DNA of 64,000 nt from contig NZ_JAHPIV010000001.1 of NCBI RefSeq assembly GCF_019039105.1, forward strand, positions 215,382-279,381, in the 5' to 3' direction. This DNA is from Desertibacillus haloalkaliphilus (GTDB lineage Bacteria > Bacillota > Bacilli > Bacillales > KJ1-10-99). How positions within the stretch are numbered: position 1 is the first letter of the stretch; every line of letters begins with the position of its first letter. The notes beneath the pieces were generated by a model. It saw nothing but the letters and a program-made list of their open reading frames with translations. It was not told the origin of the DNA and made no database searches. The translations under genes were made by a program, and so were the position numbers. Shown piece by piece: positions 7,933 through 17,312 of this stretch.

Positions 7933-9255
7933 CTATGCACGATCTAACAATTGTGCCATCATTAAAGCCTTTCCAACAATAGCACCATCATGATAGATTT
8001 CAACATCAATTTTTCCATGCTTACGTCCAATTTCTAACACTTTCGGTTCGATTTGAATCATGCTTTCAATTTGGACAGGTTTTATGAAATAAATCGTAAT
8101 GTTCTCAACGACAAGGTCACCTTTTTTATACTTTCGTAATACACGGCTCCCTGCCTCTGTAACTAATGTAGTTAACACACCGTATGAAATCGTCCCGAGC
8201 TGATTGGTCATTTGTGGGGTCACTTCACACTGGTACGTATAGTTTTCTTCACTTGAATCTTGAAAGCGGCTCGTAATTAAATCATCAATCGTATCTCCAA
8301 CATGCGGCTGACGTTGAATCATTTGCAACGCTTTTAAGACATCTTGGCGACTAATCACCCCAATTAATTTTCGGTACTGATCAACAACAGGCAATAATTC
8401 AATCCCTTCCCAAACCATCACATGTGCAACAGAAGCGACCGATGTTTGCCCATGAACAGTAATTGGGTTTTTCGTCATCACCTTCTCTATCGGCGTTTGC
8501 CGGTTTTCTCCCATGACATCTTTAGCTGCAATCATCCCTTGAATTTTCATTTTGTCATCGATCACAGGATATCGACTATGGCCAGTTCTTTCATTAAGCT
8601 CATGCCATTTTTCCACGGTGTTATCCGTCGTTAAGTAAAACGTGTCTTGTAGGGAAATAAGCACATCATCAACAAGAACAATTTCCTTTTTAATTAATTG
8701 GTCATAGATGGCGCGGTTGATCATCGCGGCAACGGTAAATGTATCATAAGTCGTAGAAATGATCGGTAATTCAAGCTCGTCAGCTAACTTAATTACTTCA
8801 TCACTCGTCTCAAAGCCTCCAGTGATCAATACCGCTGATCCTGCTTCAAGCGCAAGCTTATGGACTTGATCACGGTTCCCTACAATTAATAGATTTCCCG
8901 CTTCAACATAACGCATCATCGCTTCCTGCTTCATCGCACCGATCACGAAACGGTTTAGGGTCTTATAAAGCCCTTGACGCCCGCCAAGGACATGTCCATC
9001 AATAATATTAACAATTTCTGCATATGTTAACTTCTCAATGTTTTCTTTTTTCTTTTTCTCAATGCGAATCGTCCCTACCCGTTCGATCGTGCTGACAAGT
9101 CCTTGGTTTTCTGCTTCCTTAATCGCACGGTAAGCCGTTCCTTCACTGACGGTTAATGCTTTTGCAATTTGCCTTACGGATATTTTCTCGCCGATACCTA
9201 AGTCAGAGATATATTGTAATATTTGCTCGTGTTTTGTTGCCAACTGCCTCACCAT
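7933..9255 (-). CDS. ytoI: HTH–DRTGG–CBS–hotdog regulatory protein YtoI
   Basis: A 440-residue cytoplasmic protein with four modules in order. A winged helix-turn-helix (about 5-65, ISVRQIAKALTVSEGTAYRA) is followed by a DRTGG domain (about 75-190, around GRQGLYKTLNRFVIGAMK). A CBS pair (about 195-315, each repeat with VIDD or ISRQDVLKAL ends) follows, and last a hotdog thioesterase-like domain (about 325-435). The architecture is that of B. subtilis YtoI; the ligand and target are unknown. CBS and DRTGG domains usually sense nucleotides, so a metabolite-responsive repressor is plausible. The start is uncertain: the ATG at 9255 has only a weak GAAAG upstream, and a TTG at 9243 would match the B. 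subtilis N-terminus (ATKHEQILQ). Confidence 0.9.
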   Translation of the reverse strand: MVRQLATKHEQILQYISDLGIGEKISVRQIAKALTVSEGTAYRAIKEAENQGLVSTIERVGTIRIEKKKKENIEKLTYAEIVNIIDGHVLGGRQGLYKTLNRFVIGAMKQEAMMRYVEAGNLLIVGNRDQVHKLALEAGSAVLITGGFETSDEVIKLADELELPIISTTYDTFTVAAMINRAIYDQLIKKEIVLVDDVLISLQDTFYLTTDNTVEKWHELNERTGHSRYPVIDDKMKIQGMIAAKDVMGENRQTPIEKVMTKNPITVHGQTSVASVAHVMVWEGIELLPVVDQYRKLIGVISRQDVLKALQMIQRQPHVGDTIDDLITSRFQDSSEENYTYQCEVTPQMTNQLGTISYGVLTTLVTEAGSRVLRKYKKGDLVVENITIYFIKPVQIESMIQIEPKVLEIGRKHGKIDVEIYHDGAIVGKALMMAQLLDRA

Positions 9256-9339
9256 ACTTTCATTCTTTCAACTGTATTCATTAAATCAGCATAAACTGTA
9301 TTATACCTATTATACTGTTGAAAGAATCTGACTTCAAGG

Positions 9340-9588
9340 TCAGCTGTCATATCTCCTTGACTTTCCTGGCATTAACCGCCCTCGACGGCTACTTTCGTGT
9401 ACCTCTGCTCGCTTCTTTTTGCCATATAACAGGCCTACCATATTCCCTCCGACAACCATTAATGCAAACGCTAGCCACATAAAGGCAAACGTTGTCGCTA
9501 CTGTATCACCAGAAAACGGCAAACGTGGTAATCCAAAATACAAAAGCGCTAATGCGAGTAATAAACATAATAATAAGCGTTGATTCAT
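9340..9588 (-). CDS. Small two-helix membrane protein, hypothetical
   Basis: An 82-residue protein that I do not recognise. Two hydrophobic helices (about 4-22 and 30-56) are followed by a strongly basic tail rich in K, R and S (YGKKKRAEVHESSRRGRL), which probably faces the cytoplasm. The ATG at 9586-9588 is chosen because GAGGAG lies 8 nt upstream; the in-frame GTG three codons earlier overlaps the ribosome-binding site. It stands alone between ytoI and a repeat-rich gap on the same strand as ytoI, 84 bp upstream of it. The good start signal argues for a real gene, but no function is offered. Confidence 0.7.
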   Translation of the reverse strand: MNQRLLLCLLLALALLYFGLPRLPFSGDTVATTFAFMWLAFALMVVGGNMVGLLYGKKKRAEVHESSRRGRLMPGKSRRYDS

Positions 9589-9709
9589 ATTTTCCACTCC
9601 TCTATTAAACGTTGTCCTAGTACTAGTCTATGTTCAGAGCGAAAAAAAAGAAGTATAACTATGACAATACGAGCTCATTACCTTAGATCATTTTATCCTT
9701 GGAGAGGCT

Positions 9710-9806
9710 TATGAAGGACATTTCCTTGCCTTCCTCCGCCTGGTTTGTCCTTCATCTCCTTTATGAAGGACATTTCCTTGCCTTATTCCGCATGGTTTGT
9801 CCTTCA
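9710..9806. repeat. Two tandem copies of a 45-bp palindromic repeat
   Basis: TATGAAGGACATTTCCTTGC begins at 9710 and again at 9762, and each copy ends in GGTTTGTCCTTCA. Every unit is an imperfect palindrome (GAAGGACA…TGTCCTTC) around a pyrimidine-rich middle. The two copies differ at a few bases. The gap 9589-9882 holds no gene otherwise. Confidence 0.8.
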
Positions 9807-9810
9807 ATTG

Positions 9811-9846
9811 AAAAAAGGACTGTCCTTTACTGTAATGGACAGCCCC
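9811..9846 (-). terminator. Terminator of ytkL
   Basis: On the minus strand GGGGCTGTCC pairs with GGACAGTCC (one G-U pair) and is followed by TTTTTT, 37 nt after the ytkL stop. Confidence 0.8.
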
Positions 9847-9882
9847 TTGCAATTTTTGTTTCTGTACGTTAATTCCTTACTA

Positions 9883-10566
9883 TTACAATTCGATTGATTC
9901 TCCTGCAGCTAGTGCTTTCCCTTGGCCATTTGATAAACGAGCCGCAAATGCTTCAGGGTCTTGCTCAATGACAGGGAACGTATTGAAATGAATAGGCACC
10001 ACCTGCTTAGCTTGCACCCACTCTGCTGCTAAAGTCGCATCTTCAGGTCCCATTGTAAAGTTATCTCCAATTGGTAAGAACGCAACATCAATCGAATGAC
10101 GCTCACCAATCAGCTTCATATCTGAAAACAGTGCCGTATCCCCTGCGTGATAGATGGTTTTATCTTCTGCGGTAAATAAAATTCCACTTGGCATACCGGT
10201 ATAGACAATTCTTTGGTTCTCTTCTTCCGTATAAGAAGAACCATGGAACGCTTGTGTTAGCTTCACCTTACCGAACTCAAACGTATGCGCCCCACCGATA
10301 TGCATCGGATGTACATTGACACCTTGCCAGCCTAAGTATGTGGCTAATTCAAACGGGGCAACAACCAATGCATCATTTTTCTTCGCTAGTTCAACTGTAT
10401 CGCCGACATGGTCGTTATGTCCATGCGTTAGTAAAATCACATCAACCTCGACATCTTCTGCTTTAAGATAGCACTGTCCGTTTCCTGTAATAAAAGGATC
10501 GATGATAATGTTTGTACCGTTCGTTTCGATTGCGACAACCGAATGACCATGATATGTAACTTTCAT
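9883..10566 (-). CDS. ytkL: Metal-dependent hydrolase, metallo-beta-lactamase fold (UPF0173)
   Basis: A 227-residue member of the UPF0173 group of metallo-beta-lactamase-fold hydrolases; the substrate is unknown. Zinc-binding residues are visible as THGHNDH near residue 55, with later ligands in HAGDTALF near 143 and IHFNTFP near 195. The protein starts MKVTYHGHS at the ATG 10564-10566, with GGAG 10 nt upstream. Twelve extra codons in the longer frame lack a ribosome-binding site. B. subtilis ytkL occupies the same neighbourhood upstream of ytkK and argHG. It is a single gene with its own terminator. Confidence 0.92.
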   Translation of the reverse strand: MKVTYHGHSVVAIETNGTNIIIDPFITGNGQCYLKAEDVEVDVILLTHGHNDHVGDTVELAKKNDALVVAPFELATYLGWQGVNVHPMHIGGAHTFEFGKVKLTQAFHGSSYTEEENQRIVYTGMPSGILFTAEDKTIYHAGDTALFSDMKLIGERHSIDVAFLPIGDNFTMGPEDATLAAEWVQAKQVVPIHFNTFPVIEQDPEAFAARLSNGQGKALAAGESIEL

Positions 10567-10761
10567 TACTACGTCACTCCTCTTTATCGTTATATCATTC
10601 ACCTTACTCTCTTTGCTATGTGACCTACAAATTCCTGCATAGAGGAAAATTTTTTGGAACTAGAACCTTCAATCAGTAGCGATGAAAATGAATGAGTAAG
10701 GATGATTCTAATATGCTTGAACAATGAATAGCTAGATTAGCTTATTCGCTCGACCCTTACC

Positions 10762-10829
10762 GTGGAAACAATTGCGATTGCTTGTAAAAGCCCAAAACAG
10801 GCTTTCACCGCATTCTCCATTGTTTCCAC
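10762..10829. repeat. Nested palindromic element
   Basis: A perfect 11-bp pair, GTGGAAACAAT (10762-10772) and ATTGTTTCCAC (10819-10829), encloses an AAAGCC/GGCTTT hairpin (10787-10805). Further small hairpins (GACTACCGTC, and AACGGT with ACCGTT) follow up to about 10868. The wider gap 10567-11188 has no supported gene: short frames here lack ribosome-binding sites and run through repeats. Confidence 0.6.
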
Positions 10830-11012
10830 TACGTCGACTACCGTCGTCGCAAACGGTTAACACCGTTTGGGGTCTCACTACTCTACAAAGTCTCTACTCT
10901 CTCTTTTTTAAGGTGATACGAACGGTGGTTGGGGGATACACGAAGGTAGTGCCCGCTTTTTGTTGAAATAATTCAAATGCAATCGTTTCGCCCCGATATC
11001 GTACACCCCTAA

Positions 11013-11155
11013 TGGCGCACTCCGTACCCTTTTCCACCACCTTGAAGCAACTTCTCCTCCTCAGTGTACAACCCTCATATTCAATCAAAGGCGGCGCGAG
11101 TAAGCCTACTTCTTCGATGATTCACCCTGCTGGCGCACTCCGTACCCTTTTCCAC
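11013..11155 (+). repeat. Two-hairpin repeat family, one full and one partial copy
   Basis: TGGCGCACTCCGTACCC occurs at 11013 and 11130-11147, about 118 bp apart. Between them lies the full unit with CTCAGTGTACAACCCTCATA and AAGGCGGCGCGAGTAAGCCT (11088 on). The same unit is tandem at 57.1 kb and 63.6 kb. The copies lie just downstream of ald and end at its terminator. Confidence 0.8.
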
Positions 11156-11157
11156 AA

Positions 11158-11183
11158 CAAAAAGGAGGCTCTCCTACCTCCTC
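11158..11183 (-). terminator. Terminator of ald
   Basis: On the minus strand AGGAGGTAGGAGAGCCTCCT followed by TTTTTG, 6 nt after the ald stop. Confidence 0.75.
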
Positions 11184-11188
11184 ATCGT

Positions 11189-12307
11189 TTACTTCGTCAT
11201 TAAAGATGCTGCATCACTATAGGCGAGATCATGCGCTTGTGCGACGGCCTGATACGTAACATAGCCATCCAATGTATTGATCCCCTTATATAATGCCTGA
11301 TTATCTTGACACGCTTTCTTATACCCTTTATTCGCAATTTGCAATGCATATGGAATCGTCACATTCGTTAAGCCGAGCGTTGACGTTCGCGGCACGGCTC
11401 CAGGCATATTAGCAACAGCATAATGCAAGACCCCATGTTTTTCATAGGTCGGATTGTCATGCGTTGTAATCCGATCAGACGTTTCAAATATACCACCTTG
11501 GTCAATCGCAACGTCAACGACAACAGAGCCATATGACATTTGTTTGACCATATCTTCTGTTACGAGACGTGGTGCCTTTGCCCCTGGTATAAGCACTGCA
11601 CCAATCACTAAGTCGGATTCTTTCACCGCTTCAGCAATTGTCATCGGATTTGACATGATCGTATTAATATCTGTTCCAAAAATATCATCCAATTCACGCA
11701 AACGCTCCGGGTTTAAATCTAGGATCGTTACATCCGCTCCAAGCCCCATGGCGATTTTCGCAGCATTAGTGCCGACGACCCCACCGCCAATGACTGTGAC
11801 TTTTCCACGTTTAACTCCAGGAATACCGGATAACAGCACTCCCTTACCACCTTTTGACTTCTCTAAAAATTGTGCCCCGATTTGCGAGGCCATGCGCCCA
11901 GCTACTTCACTCATAGGTGTTAATAACGGTAATGATCCATTCGGCATTTGCACCGTCTCATAAGCGATTCCGATCACCTTTTTTTCAATTAACGCTTTGG
12001 TTAGCTCCGGCTCTGCTGCCAAATGCAAATACGTAAAAAGGATTAACCCTTCGTGAAAGTAATCATACTCCTCTGGAAGTGGTTCCTTCACTTTCATAAC
12101 CATATCCTTCGTCCAGGCTTCTTTGGCTGTCTCTACAATTTTAGCTCCAGCATCAATATAGTCCGCATCGGTAAATCCAGAGCCTAAACCAGCTCCAGAC
12201 TCAATATAAACTTCATGTCCTTGAGCGGTTAACGTTATAACCCCTGCAGGTGTCATTGCCACACGGTTTTCATTGTTTTTAATTTCAGTTGGTACGCCAA
12301 TTCTCAT
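11189..12307 (-). CDS. ald: Alanine dehydrogenase
   Basis: NAD-dependent oxidative deamination of L-alanine to pyruvate and ammonia; in Bacillus it is needed for growth on alanine and for normal sporulation. Protein of 372 residues, close to the usual 370-378. The N-terminal signature [20 protein letters not shown] is intact. The pyridine-nucleotide region carries [20 protein letters not shown] near residue 171, and the substrate-domain block [12 protein letters not shown] lies near 300. The ATG follows AAAGGAGGGG. It is a single-gene unit with its own terminator; the downstream gap is filled by repeats. Confidence 0.97.
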   Translation of the reverse strand: MRIGVPTEIKNNENRVAMTPAGVITLTAQGHEVYIESGAGLGSGFTDADYIDAGAKIVETAKEAWTKDMVMKVKEPLPEEYDYFHEGLILFTYLHLAAEPELTKALIEKKVIGIAYETVQMPNGSLPLLTPMSEVAGRMASQIGAQFLEKSKGGKGVLLSGIPGVKRGKVTVIGGGVVGTNAAKIAMGLGADVTILDLNPERLRELDDIFGTDINTIMSNPMTIAEAVKESDLVIGAVLIPGAKAPRLVTEDMVKQMSYGSVVVDVAIDQGGIFETSDRITTHDNPTYEKHGVLHYAVANMPGAVPRTSTLGLTNVTIPYALQIANKGYKKACQDNQALYKGINTLDGYVTYQAVAQAHDLAYSDAASLMTK

Positions 12308-12361
12308 CCAAACCCCTCCTTTTTTATAGTTTAGCTCTTTTTTATCATCGGAAAGAGTTGA

Positions 12362-12727
12362 TTAAGGTTCCCATACCCATGTATATAAGTCGCCCTCACC
12401 ATTTCGCCAACGCACATCAAGACGCTCTAAATTTTGAAAACGCTTTGCCTTTAACACTGTTACCATATCCTCAATTTCAGCATCCTCCGAAATTTTAAGA
12501 AGCTCAGCCATGTTTTCAACCTCTTGCTTTGCTCGCTGGTCTTTTATGACTCGCTCACCGACCTCATATTCATATTTTTCAGGGCTATCATATTCCCATT
12601 CATGAATCGTTCCATCTTCAACAACTGTGATTCGGAGTGAAAAATGCTCCATTAATTCAGTAGCTAGCACAGTTGGGGCCAAAAGAAAACTCACCATACC
12701 AATGACGATAATCCAAGTTTTTTTCAT
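12362..12727 (-). CDS. Secreted small protein, hypothetical
   Basis: A 121-residue protein with a clear Sec signal peptide: KK at the N-terminus, a hydrophobic core WIIVIGMVSFLLAPTVLA, and a probable AxA-type cut after about residue 23. The mature part is acidic and rich in E, D and aromatic residues, ending WRNGEGDLYTWVWEP; it has no cysteines and no motif I recognise. The ATG at 12725-12727 is chosen since AGAGGTG lies 6 nt upstream; an in-frame ATG 9 bp earlier is too close. It lies 54 bp upstream of ald on the same strand, so co-transcription is possible, but nothing suggests a shared role. Confidence 0.72.
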   Translation of the reverse strand: MKKTWIIVIGMVSFLLAPTVLATELMEHFSLRITVVEDGTIHEWEYDSPEKYEYEVGERVIKDQRAKQEVENMAELLKISEDAEIEDMVTVLKAKRFQNLERLDVRWRNGEGDLYTWVWEP

Positions 12728-12825
12728 TTCATTCACCTCTAGTTTTATGATGCGATGAAATGATTTTCTTTATACGTTTTACTTGGAAGGATTACCAAAA
12801 ATAACTAACAGTCAATCTTTATGTA

Positions 12826-13587
12826 CTAACTTCGATGACGATGAAGAACGTCTACTCCACCAGTCACTTCCATGACTGTCCCTGTCAGCATGTCGGCGTC
12901 TTCAGCACATAAAAAAGCAACAGACCGGGCGATATCCTCACCAGTCCCTGGCCGACCAATCGGTGTTTCATTGTCATCAACTCGTCTCGCTTCAGCGATT
13001 GAAGCCTCTTTCATATCCCCGATAATATTGCCCGGTGATACCATGTTAACCGTAATCCCGTGTTCAGCCTCCTCAATTGATACCGTCTTCATTAATGAAA
13101 CAAGCCCAACCTTCGCTGCCCCATAAGCCGAGCGATAGATCCAGGCTGGAGCATGATCAGCCCCTTGAAACCCATATGTAATAATTCGGCCATATTGCTG
13201 CTTACGCATAATCGGAATCACTTGCTTTAATAAATGAAAAACGGCACTTAAGTTCCCTTCAATCATTTCGTACCATTCTTCTTCTGTATAATCGATCAAT
13301 TTCTTTCGTTCAAAAATATAGGGACCAGCGTTGTTAACTAAAACATCAATCCTTCCAAATCGCTCGTACGCTTGCTCAACGAGTGCTTTAAGATCCTCTT
13401 TTTTAGTCACATCCCCTTGTACAAATTGTATCCGTCCCAGTTCATGCTCCCATTCCTTCTTTAATCTTTCTACAGCGTCAATATCACTTCGGTAATTAAT
13501 GGTTATCGAGTACCCTTCTGTCAAAAGTTTTTCAGTTACTTTTTTCCCTAACCCTTTTGATCCAGCTGTAATTAAGGCGTGACGCAT
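12826..13587 (-). CDS. ytkK: Short-chain dehydrogenase/reductase YtkK
   Basis: A 253-residue classical SDR with a Rossmann nucleotide-binding site. The cofactor motif is TAGSKGLG at residues 6-13, the structural motif is NNAGPY near 87, and the catalytic Tyr-Lys pair is YGAAK near 157-161. The B. subtilis counterpart between ytkL and argH is YtkK; its substrate is unknown. The start at 13587 is supported by AAGGGGG 7 nt upstream; the 35 extra codons of the longer frame have no start signal. A candidate sigma-A promoter on the minus strand is TTGTAC with an 18-nt spacer to TATCAT, near 13637-13666. No unusual features were seen. Confidence 0.88.
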   Translation of the reverse strand: MRHALITAGSKGLGKKVTEKLLTEGYSITINYRSDIDAVERLKKEWEHELGRIQFVQGDVTKKEDLKALVEQAYERFGRIDVLVNNAGPYIFERKKLIDYTEEEWYEMIEGNLSAVFHLLKQVIPIMRKQQYGRIITYGFQGADHAPAWIYRSAYGAAKVGLVSLMKTVSIEEAEHGITVNMVSPGNIIGDMKEASIAEARRVDDNETPIGRPGTGEDIARSVAFLCAEDADMLTGTVMEVTGGVDVLHRHRS

Positions 13588-13764
13588 AAAAAAATCCCCC
13601 TTCCGCAAGATAGCTGAAGATTTTTCACTTATTATGATGATACTATGTTTATGGAAATTAGTACAAAAACTTGACCTACTCTTAATTGCCACTCCGATAC
13701 ATTTTTATGCTCAAACGGTCGGTTTCATGCTGTTCTCAAATTAAGCACCATCCATTAAAAAACT

Positions 13765-13796
13765 AAAAAGCTGCCATAGATACACCTATAGCAGCT
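13765..13796 (-). terminator. Terminator after the 46-aa gene
   Basis: On the minus strand AGCTGCTATAG pairs with CTATGGCAGCT and is followed by TTTTTAGTTTTTT. Confidence 0.7.
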
Positions 13797-13829
13797 AAAC
13801 ATACATCTTCTCGACTCATATTGAACAAG

Positions 13830-13970
13830 TCAATCCGTCTGATCATTTAACCCATCGATTGGCGTAATTTGATCACTTGTTCCTTCATGATACATATCAA
13901 TTAGTTGCTGGCGAACAAGAGCTTCTCCATCTTCATCATAAATGATGCCTTGAAATTTAGGATCTTTCAA
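13830..13970 (-). CDS. ytzD: 46-residue conserved small protein (YtzD position)
   Basis: A very small acidic protein translated as KDPKFQGIIYDEDGEALVRQ followed by QLIDMYHEGTSD. The start is a TTG at 13968-13970 with GAGGGGGTG 6 nt upstream, so the longer upstream frame is not the gene. It lies between ytkK and argH, the place of ytzD in B. subtilis; the symbol rests on position plus the strong start signal, not on a verified alignment. It is followed by a good terminator. Function is unknown. Confidence 0.6.
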   Translation of the reverse strand: MKDPKFQGIIYDEDGEALVRQQLIDMYHEGTSDQITPIDGLNDQTD

Positions 13971-14067
13971 GTGTAGCACCCCCTCAACACGATACGACAT
14001 ATCAATTATATTATTAACATTTTTTGAAAGTTTATGACAAAGCATTATTATGAAACGGCTTTCATGG

Positions 14068-14073
14068 TATAAT
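14068..14073 (+). promoter_or_regulatory. Extended -10 promoter of the universal stress gene
   Basis: TGGTATAAT is an extended -10 (TGn plus a perfect TATAAT); the -35 (TTATTA at 14045) is poor. It lies 40 nt upstream of the universal stress protein start. Confidence 0.5.
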
Positions 14074-14112
14074 GTGGGTGTAACGAACTATTGATTACTG
14101 GGGGAATGAACA

Positions 14113-14553
14113 ATGGGGAAAACGTATGAAACAATACTTATAGCAGTTGATGGTTCACAAGAAGCAAAAAATGCGTTACAGAAAGCGTTCGATGTTGCTA
14201 AAACCGATGAAGCAAAACTCATTATTGCTCACGTTATCGATACACGGACATTTGCAACCGTTGAACAGTATGACCGAACCGTTGTCGCTCGAGCAGAAAA
14301 ATACGGAAAAGAGCTACTAGAACAATACAAAGCAGAAGCTGAAGAAGCCGGACTTTCAAATGTAGAAACCGTTCTTGACTTCGGTTCACCCAAAGTGAAA
14401 ATCTCAAAAGAAATCGCAACAAATCTCGAAGTTGACCTCATTATTACAGGGGCAACAGGATTAAATGCCGTTGAACGATTATTAATTGGTAGCGTTTCTG
14501 AATATATCACTCGTCACGCACATTGCGATGTTCTTATTGTACGCGGAAAATAA
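14113..14553 (+). CDS. Universal stress protein, UspA family
   Basis: A 146-residue single UspA domain. It starts with the beta-strand and Asp typical of the fold (ILIAVDGSQEA, D13). It carries the complete ATP-binding signature G-x2-G-x9-G-S (G113, G116, G126, S127), so it belongs to the ATP-binding subgroup. GGGGGAA lies 7 nt upstream of the ATG, with an extended -10 promoter before it. It is a single gene, convergent with argH and sharing a strong bidirectional terminator. Its place next to the arginine operon is not known to be meaningful. Confidence 0.93.
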   Translation: MGKTYETILIAVDGSQEAKNALQKAFDVAKTDEAKLIIAHVIDTRTFATVEQYDRTVVARAEKYGKELLEQYKAEAEEAGLSNVETVLDFGSPKVKISKEIATNLEVDLIITGATGLNAVERLLIGSVSEYITRHAHCDVLIVRGK

Positions 14554-14569
14554 CGATAACATTAAATAG

Positions 14570-14605
14570 AAAAAAGGCTTTAACTTTTACGTTAAAGCCT
14601 TTTTT
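14570..14605. terminator. Bidirectional terminator between the Usp gene and argH
   Basis: AAAAAGGCTTTAAC and GTTAAAGCCTTTTTT form a 13-bp stem with T-runs on both strands. The argH stop codon (14592-14594) lies inside the stem. Confidence 0.9.
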
Positions 14606-15977
14606 CTGCGATGACTCCCTCAGCTTTTTCAAGGGCTTTTTTCACCTGTTCAAACCCTGTTCCACCTGCACTATTCCGGCGAGCAACAACTGTTTTTGGC
14701 TGCAACACTTCATAAATATCCTCTGCAAATAATTCACTTGCTTGTTTATAATCACTAAACGGAAGGTCTAGGAGGAAGATTCCTTTTTGGATACATAATA
14801 ATACGAGCTTACCAACAACTTCATGAGCCTCTCGGAAAGGCAAGCCTTTATTTGCCAAATAATCCGCTAACTCGGTCGCATTCGAGAAATCAGCGTTCGT
14901 TGCTGCTTCCATCGTCTCTTTCTTCACCGTCATCGTTTCGATTATTCCAGTGAAGATTTTTAACGAGCCTTTGACAGTAGTTACAGCATCAAACATCCCT
15001 TCTTTATCTTCCTGCATATCTTTATTATAAGCAAGCGGGAGACCTTTTAAAATCGTTAACAACGAAAAGAGACTACCATAGACACGGCCTGTTTTCCCGC
15101 GAATTAATTCTGCCATATCTGGATTTTTCTTTTGTGGCATGATACTTGATCCTGTAGCAAACGTATCATCAATTTCAATAAAGTTAAATTCTTGCGATGA
15201 CCACATAATTAACTCTTCACACAAACGTGATAAGTGCATCATTAGCATCGATGAGCTGCTTAAAAACTCTATGATAAAATCACGATCACTTACCGCATCT
15301 AAGCTGTTTTCATAAATGCCATCAAACCCTAACAACTCTGCACTATAATGACGATCGATCGGGAACGTCGTCCCTGCTAGTGCCCCTGCCCCTAACGGTG
15401 AAACATTGACACGCTTAAGACTGTCTTGGTAACGGTCATAATCTCGATCAAGCATCCAGAAATAAGCCATTAAATGATGGGCAAACGACACCGGTTGCGC
15501 GCGCTGTAAATGCGTGTAGCCAGGGATTAACGTTTCTACATTTCCTTTTGCCTGCGTCAGCAACGCCTGTTGTAACGCTTTTACTTCTACTAGAATTTCT
15601 TCAATTTGGTTACGTAAATAAAGATGCATATCGGTTGCAACTTGATCATTACGGCTACGCCCCGTATGTAATTTCCCACCGACTGGTCCAATTTCATCAA
15701 TTAATAACTTCTCAAGATTGAGATGGATATCTTCATTTTGCACAGAAAATTCTAGTTCTTGTTTCTTTGCTTTTTCAAGGAGTGTCTCAAGACCACCGGT
15801 AATGGTTGTTACTTCTTCACTTGTTAGGATGCCTGTTTTCCCTAGCATTTTAACATGCGCTAAACTACCTTGAATATCTTCTTCAACTAGCTGCTGATCG
15901 AAGCCGATTGATGCCCCAAAGGCATCAACCCACTCCTCAGCTGTTTTGGTAAATCGACCGCCCCACAGTTTCGTCAC
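14592..15977 (-). CDS. argH: Argininosuccinate lyase
   Basis: Last step of arginine synthesis: argininosuccinate to arginine and fumarate. It has 461 residues, the usual size, opening [11 protein letters not shown]. The superfamily signature [11 protein letters not shown], with the mobile loop carrying the catalytic serine, is at 276-286, and [12 protein letters not shown] lies near 106. The start codon is GTG at 15975-15977; its G is the last base of the argG TAG, so the genes overlap by one base and are coupled. AAGGAGG lies about 11 nt upstream, inside argG. Operon argGH. Confidence 0.97.
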   Translation of the reverse strand: MTKLWGGRFTKTAEEWVDAFGASIGFDQQLVEEDIQGSLAHVKMLGKTGILTSEEVTTITGGLETLLEKAKKQELEFSVQNEDIHLNLEKLLIDEIGPVGGKLHTGRSRNDQVATDMHLYLRNQIEEILVEVKALQQALLTQAKGNVETLIPGYTHLQRAQPVSFAHHLMAYFWMLDRDYDRYQDSLKRVNVSPLGAGALAGTTFPIDRHYSAELLGFDGIYENSLDAVSDRDFIIEFLSSSSMLMMHLSRLCEELIMWSSQEFNFIEIDDTFATGSSIMPQKKNPDMAELIRGKTGRVYGSLFSLLTILKGLPLAYNKDMQEDKEGMFDAVTTVKGSLKIFTGIIETMTVKKETMEAATNADFSNATELADYLANKGLPFREAHEVVGKLVLLCIQKGIFLLDLPFSDYKQASELFAEDIYEVLQPKTVVARRNSAGGTGFEQVKKALEKAEGVIAEKRL

Positions 15978-17188
15978 TACTGTTTGACCTCCTTCTTCGT
16001 ATTAACCATGCTATGCACTTGTGTTGGAAGTCCCCAAAGTTGTGTAAATCCAACAGCTGCACCGTGATTGAATTCATCATCGGTCGTGTATGTCGCAAGC
16101 TTCTCGTTATATAATGAATACTCTGATTTACGCCCTTCGATAATCGCATTTCCTTTAAACAGTTTCACACGTACTTTACCAGTAACCGTTTTTTGTGTTT
16201 CTTTTAAGAATGCTTTTAGTGCATCATTTAATGGTGAGAACCACAATCCATTATAAATGACTTCTTCAAGTTTTTGTTGAATCATTGGTTTAAAGTGAGC
16301 CGTTTCGCGCACAAGACAAATGTCCTCTAATTCTTTGTGTGCTTTAATCAGTGTAATCGCTGCTGGGCACTCATACACTTCACGAGACTTAATCCCAACG
16401 AGTCGGTTTTCAACATGGTCAATTCGTCCAACACCATGCTCACCAGCAATCTTATTTAAATCTGTAATAAGCTGATCAAATGATGGATATTGTTTTCCAT
16501 CTAATGCTACTGGCTTCCCTTCCACAAAATCAATTTCTAAAATTTTCGGTGTATCAGGAGTTTTTTCAATTGGATTTGTTAAATCATAAGCATCTTCTGG
16601 TGGTGTTGCCCATGGATCTTCTAAGATTCCACATTCATTTGCTCTTCCCCATAAGTTTTGGTCAATTGAATATGGGCTATCTTTACCAATTGGTACTGGT
16701 ACATTATGCAGTTTTGCATATTCAATTTCTTCTTCACGAGACCAGCTCCACTCACGAACCGGAGCAAAGATTTCTAAATTCGGATTAAGGGCTGCAAATG
16801 ATACTTCAAAACGAACTTGGTCATTCCCTTTCCCAGTACATCCGTGTGCCACTGCATCAGCACCTTCTTGCTCAGCCACTTCAACTAGCTTCTTTGCAAT
16901 GAGCGGTCGCGATAATGCCGACACGAGCGGGTATTTATTTTCATACATTGTATTGGCATACAACGACGGTAATACAAATTCATCAGCAAATTCTTGCTTC
17001 GCATCAATAACAACAGATTTAATCGCACCTACTGATAATGCTTTTTCTTTAATAAAATCTAAATCTTTTCCTTCACCTACGTCTAAACATACAGCAATAA
17101 CATCATATCCTTGTTGCTGTAACCATTTAATTGCCACTGATGTATCAAGACCTCCTGAATACGCTAAAACAACTTTTTTCTGACTCAT
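15977..17188 (-). CDS. argG: Argininosuccinate synthase
   Basis: Condenses citrulline and aspartate with ATP to give argininosuccinate. It has 403 residues, as in B. subtilis. The PP-loop AYSGGLDTS is at residues 9-17, and the family block [13 protein letters not shown] lies near 117. The ATG at 17188 follows GGAGGG; the TTG six codons upstream lies within the ribosome-binding site and is rejected. First gene of argGH. Upstream lie a candidate sigma-A promoter and two ARG-box-like palindromes (17313-17380), pointing to repression by ArgR/AhrC, and a hairpin in the leader. Confidence 0.97.
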   Translation of the reverse strand: MSQKKVVLAYSGGLDTSVAIKWLQQQGYDVIAVCLDVGEGKDLDFIKEKALSVGAIKSVVIDAKQEFADEFVLPSLYANTMYENKYPLVSALSRPLIAKKLVEVAEQEGADAVAHGCTGKGNDQVRFEVSFAALNPNLEIFAPVREWSWSREEEIEYAKLHNVPVPIGKDSPYSIDQNLWGRANECGILEDPWATPPEDAYDLTNPIEKTPDTPKILEIDFVEGKPVALDGKQYPSFDQLITDLNKIAGEHGVGRIDHVENRLVGIKSREVYECPAAITLIKAHKELEDICLVRETAHFKPMIQQKLEEVIYNGLWFSPLNDALKAFLKETQKTVTGKVRVKLFKGNAIIEGRKSEYSLYNEKLATYTTDDEFNHGAAVGFTQLWGLPTQVHSMVNTKKEVKQ

Positions 17189-17264
17189 AATGAACCATCC
17201 CTCCAAAATATCCTATGTGAATATAAATACTTGAATTATAATTTTTATACATTGTTAATCGAGA

Positions 17265-17290
17265 TAAAAGAGGTATTTACTAAACCTCTT
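17265..17290 (-). promoter_or_regulatory. Leader hairpin in front of argG
   Basis: On the minus strand AAGAGGT-TTAGTAAAT-ACCTCTT is followed by TTAT, between the putative argG promoter and its start codon. It resembles a weak terminator, so premature termination of the arg operon is possible; no alternative antiterminator pairing was worked out. Confidence 0.4.
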
Positions 17291-17312
17291 ATTTTGTGAT
17301 GAACCATGTAAT

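Noticed and set aside
10772..10966. 64-codon plus-strand frame in the ytkL-ald gap
   Set aside because: No start signal and it crosses several hairpins; composition is unlike the coding sequence nearby.
10894..11088. 64-codon minus-strand frame
   Set aside because: No ribosome-binding site, runs through the repeat copy at 11.0 kb, and the protein has no family resemblance.
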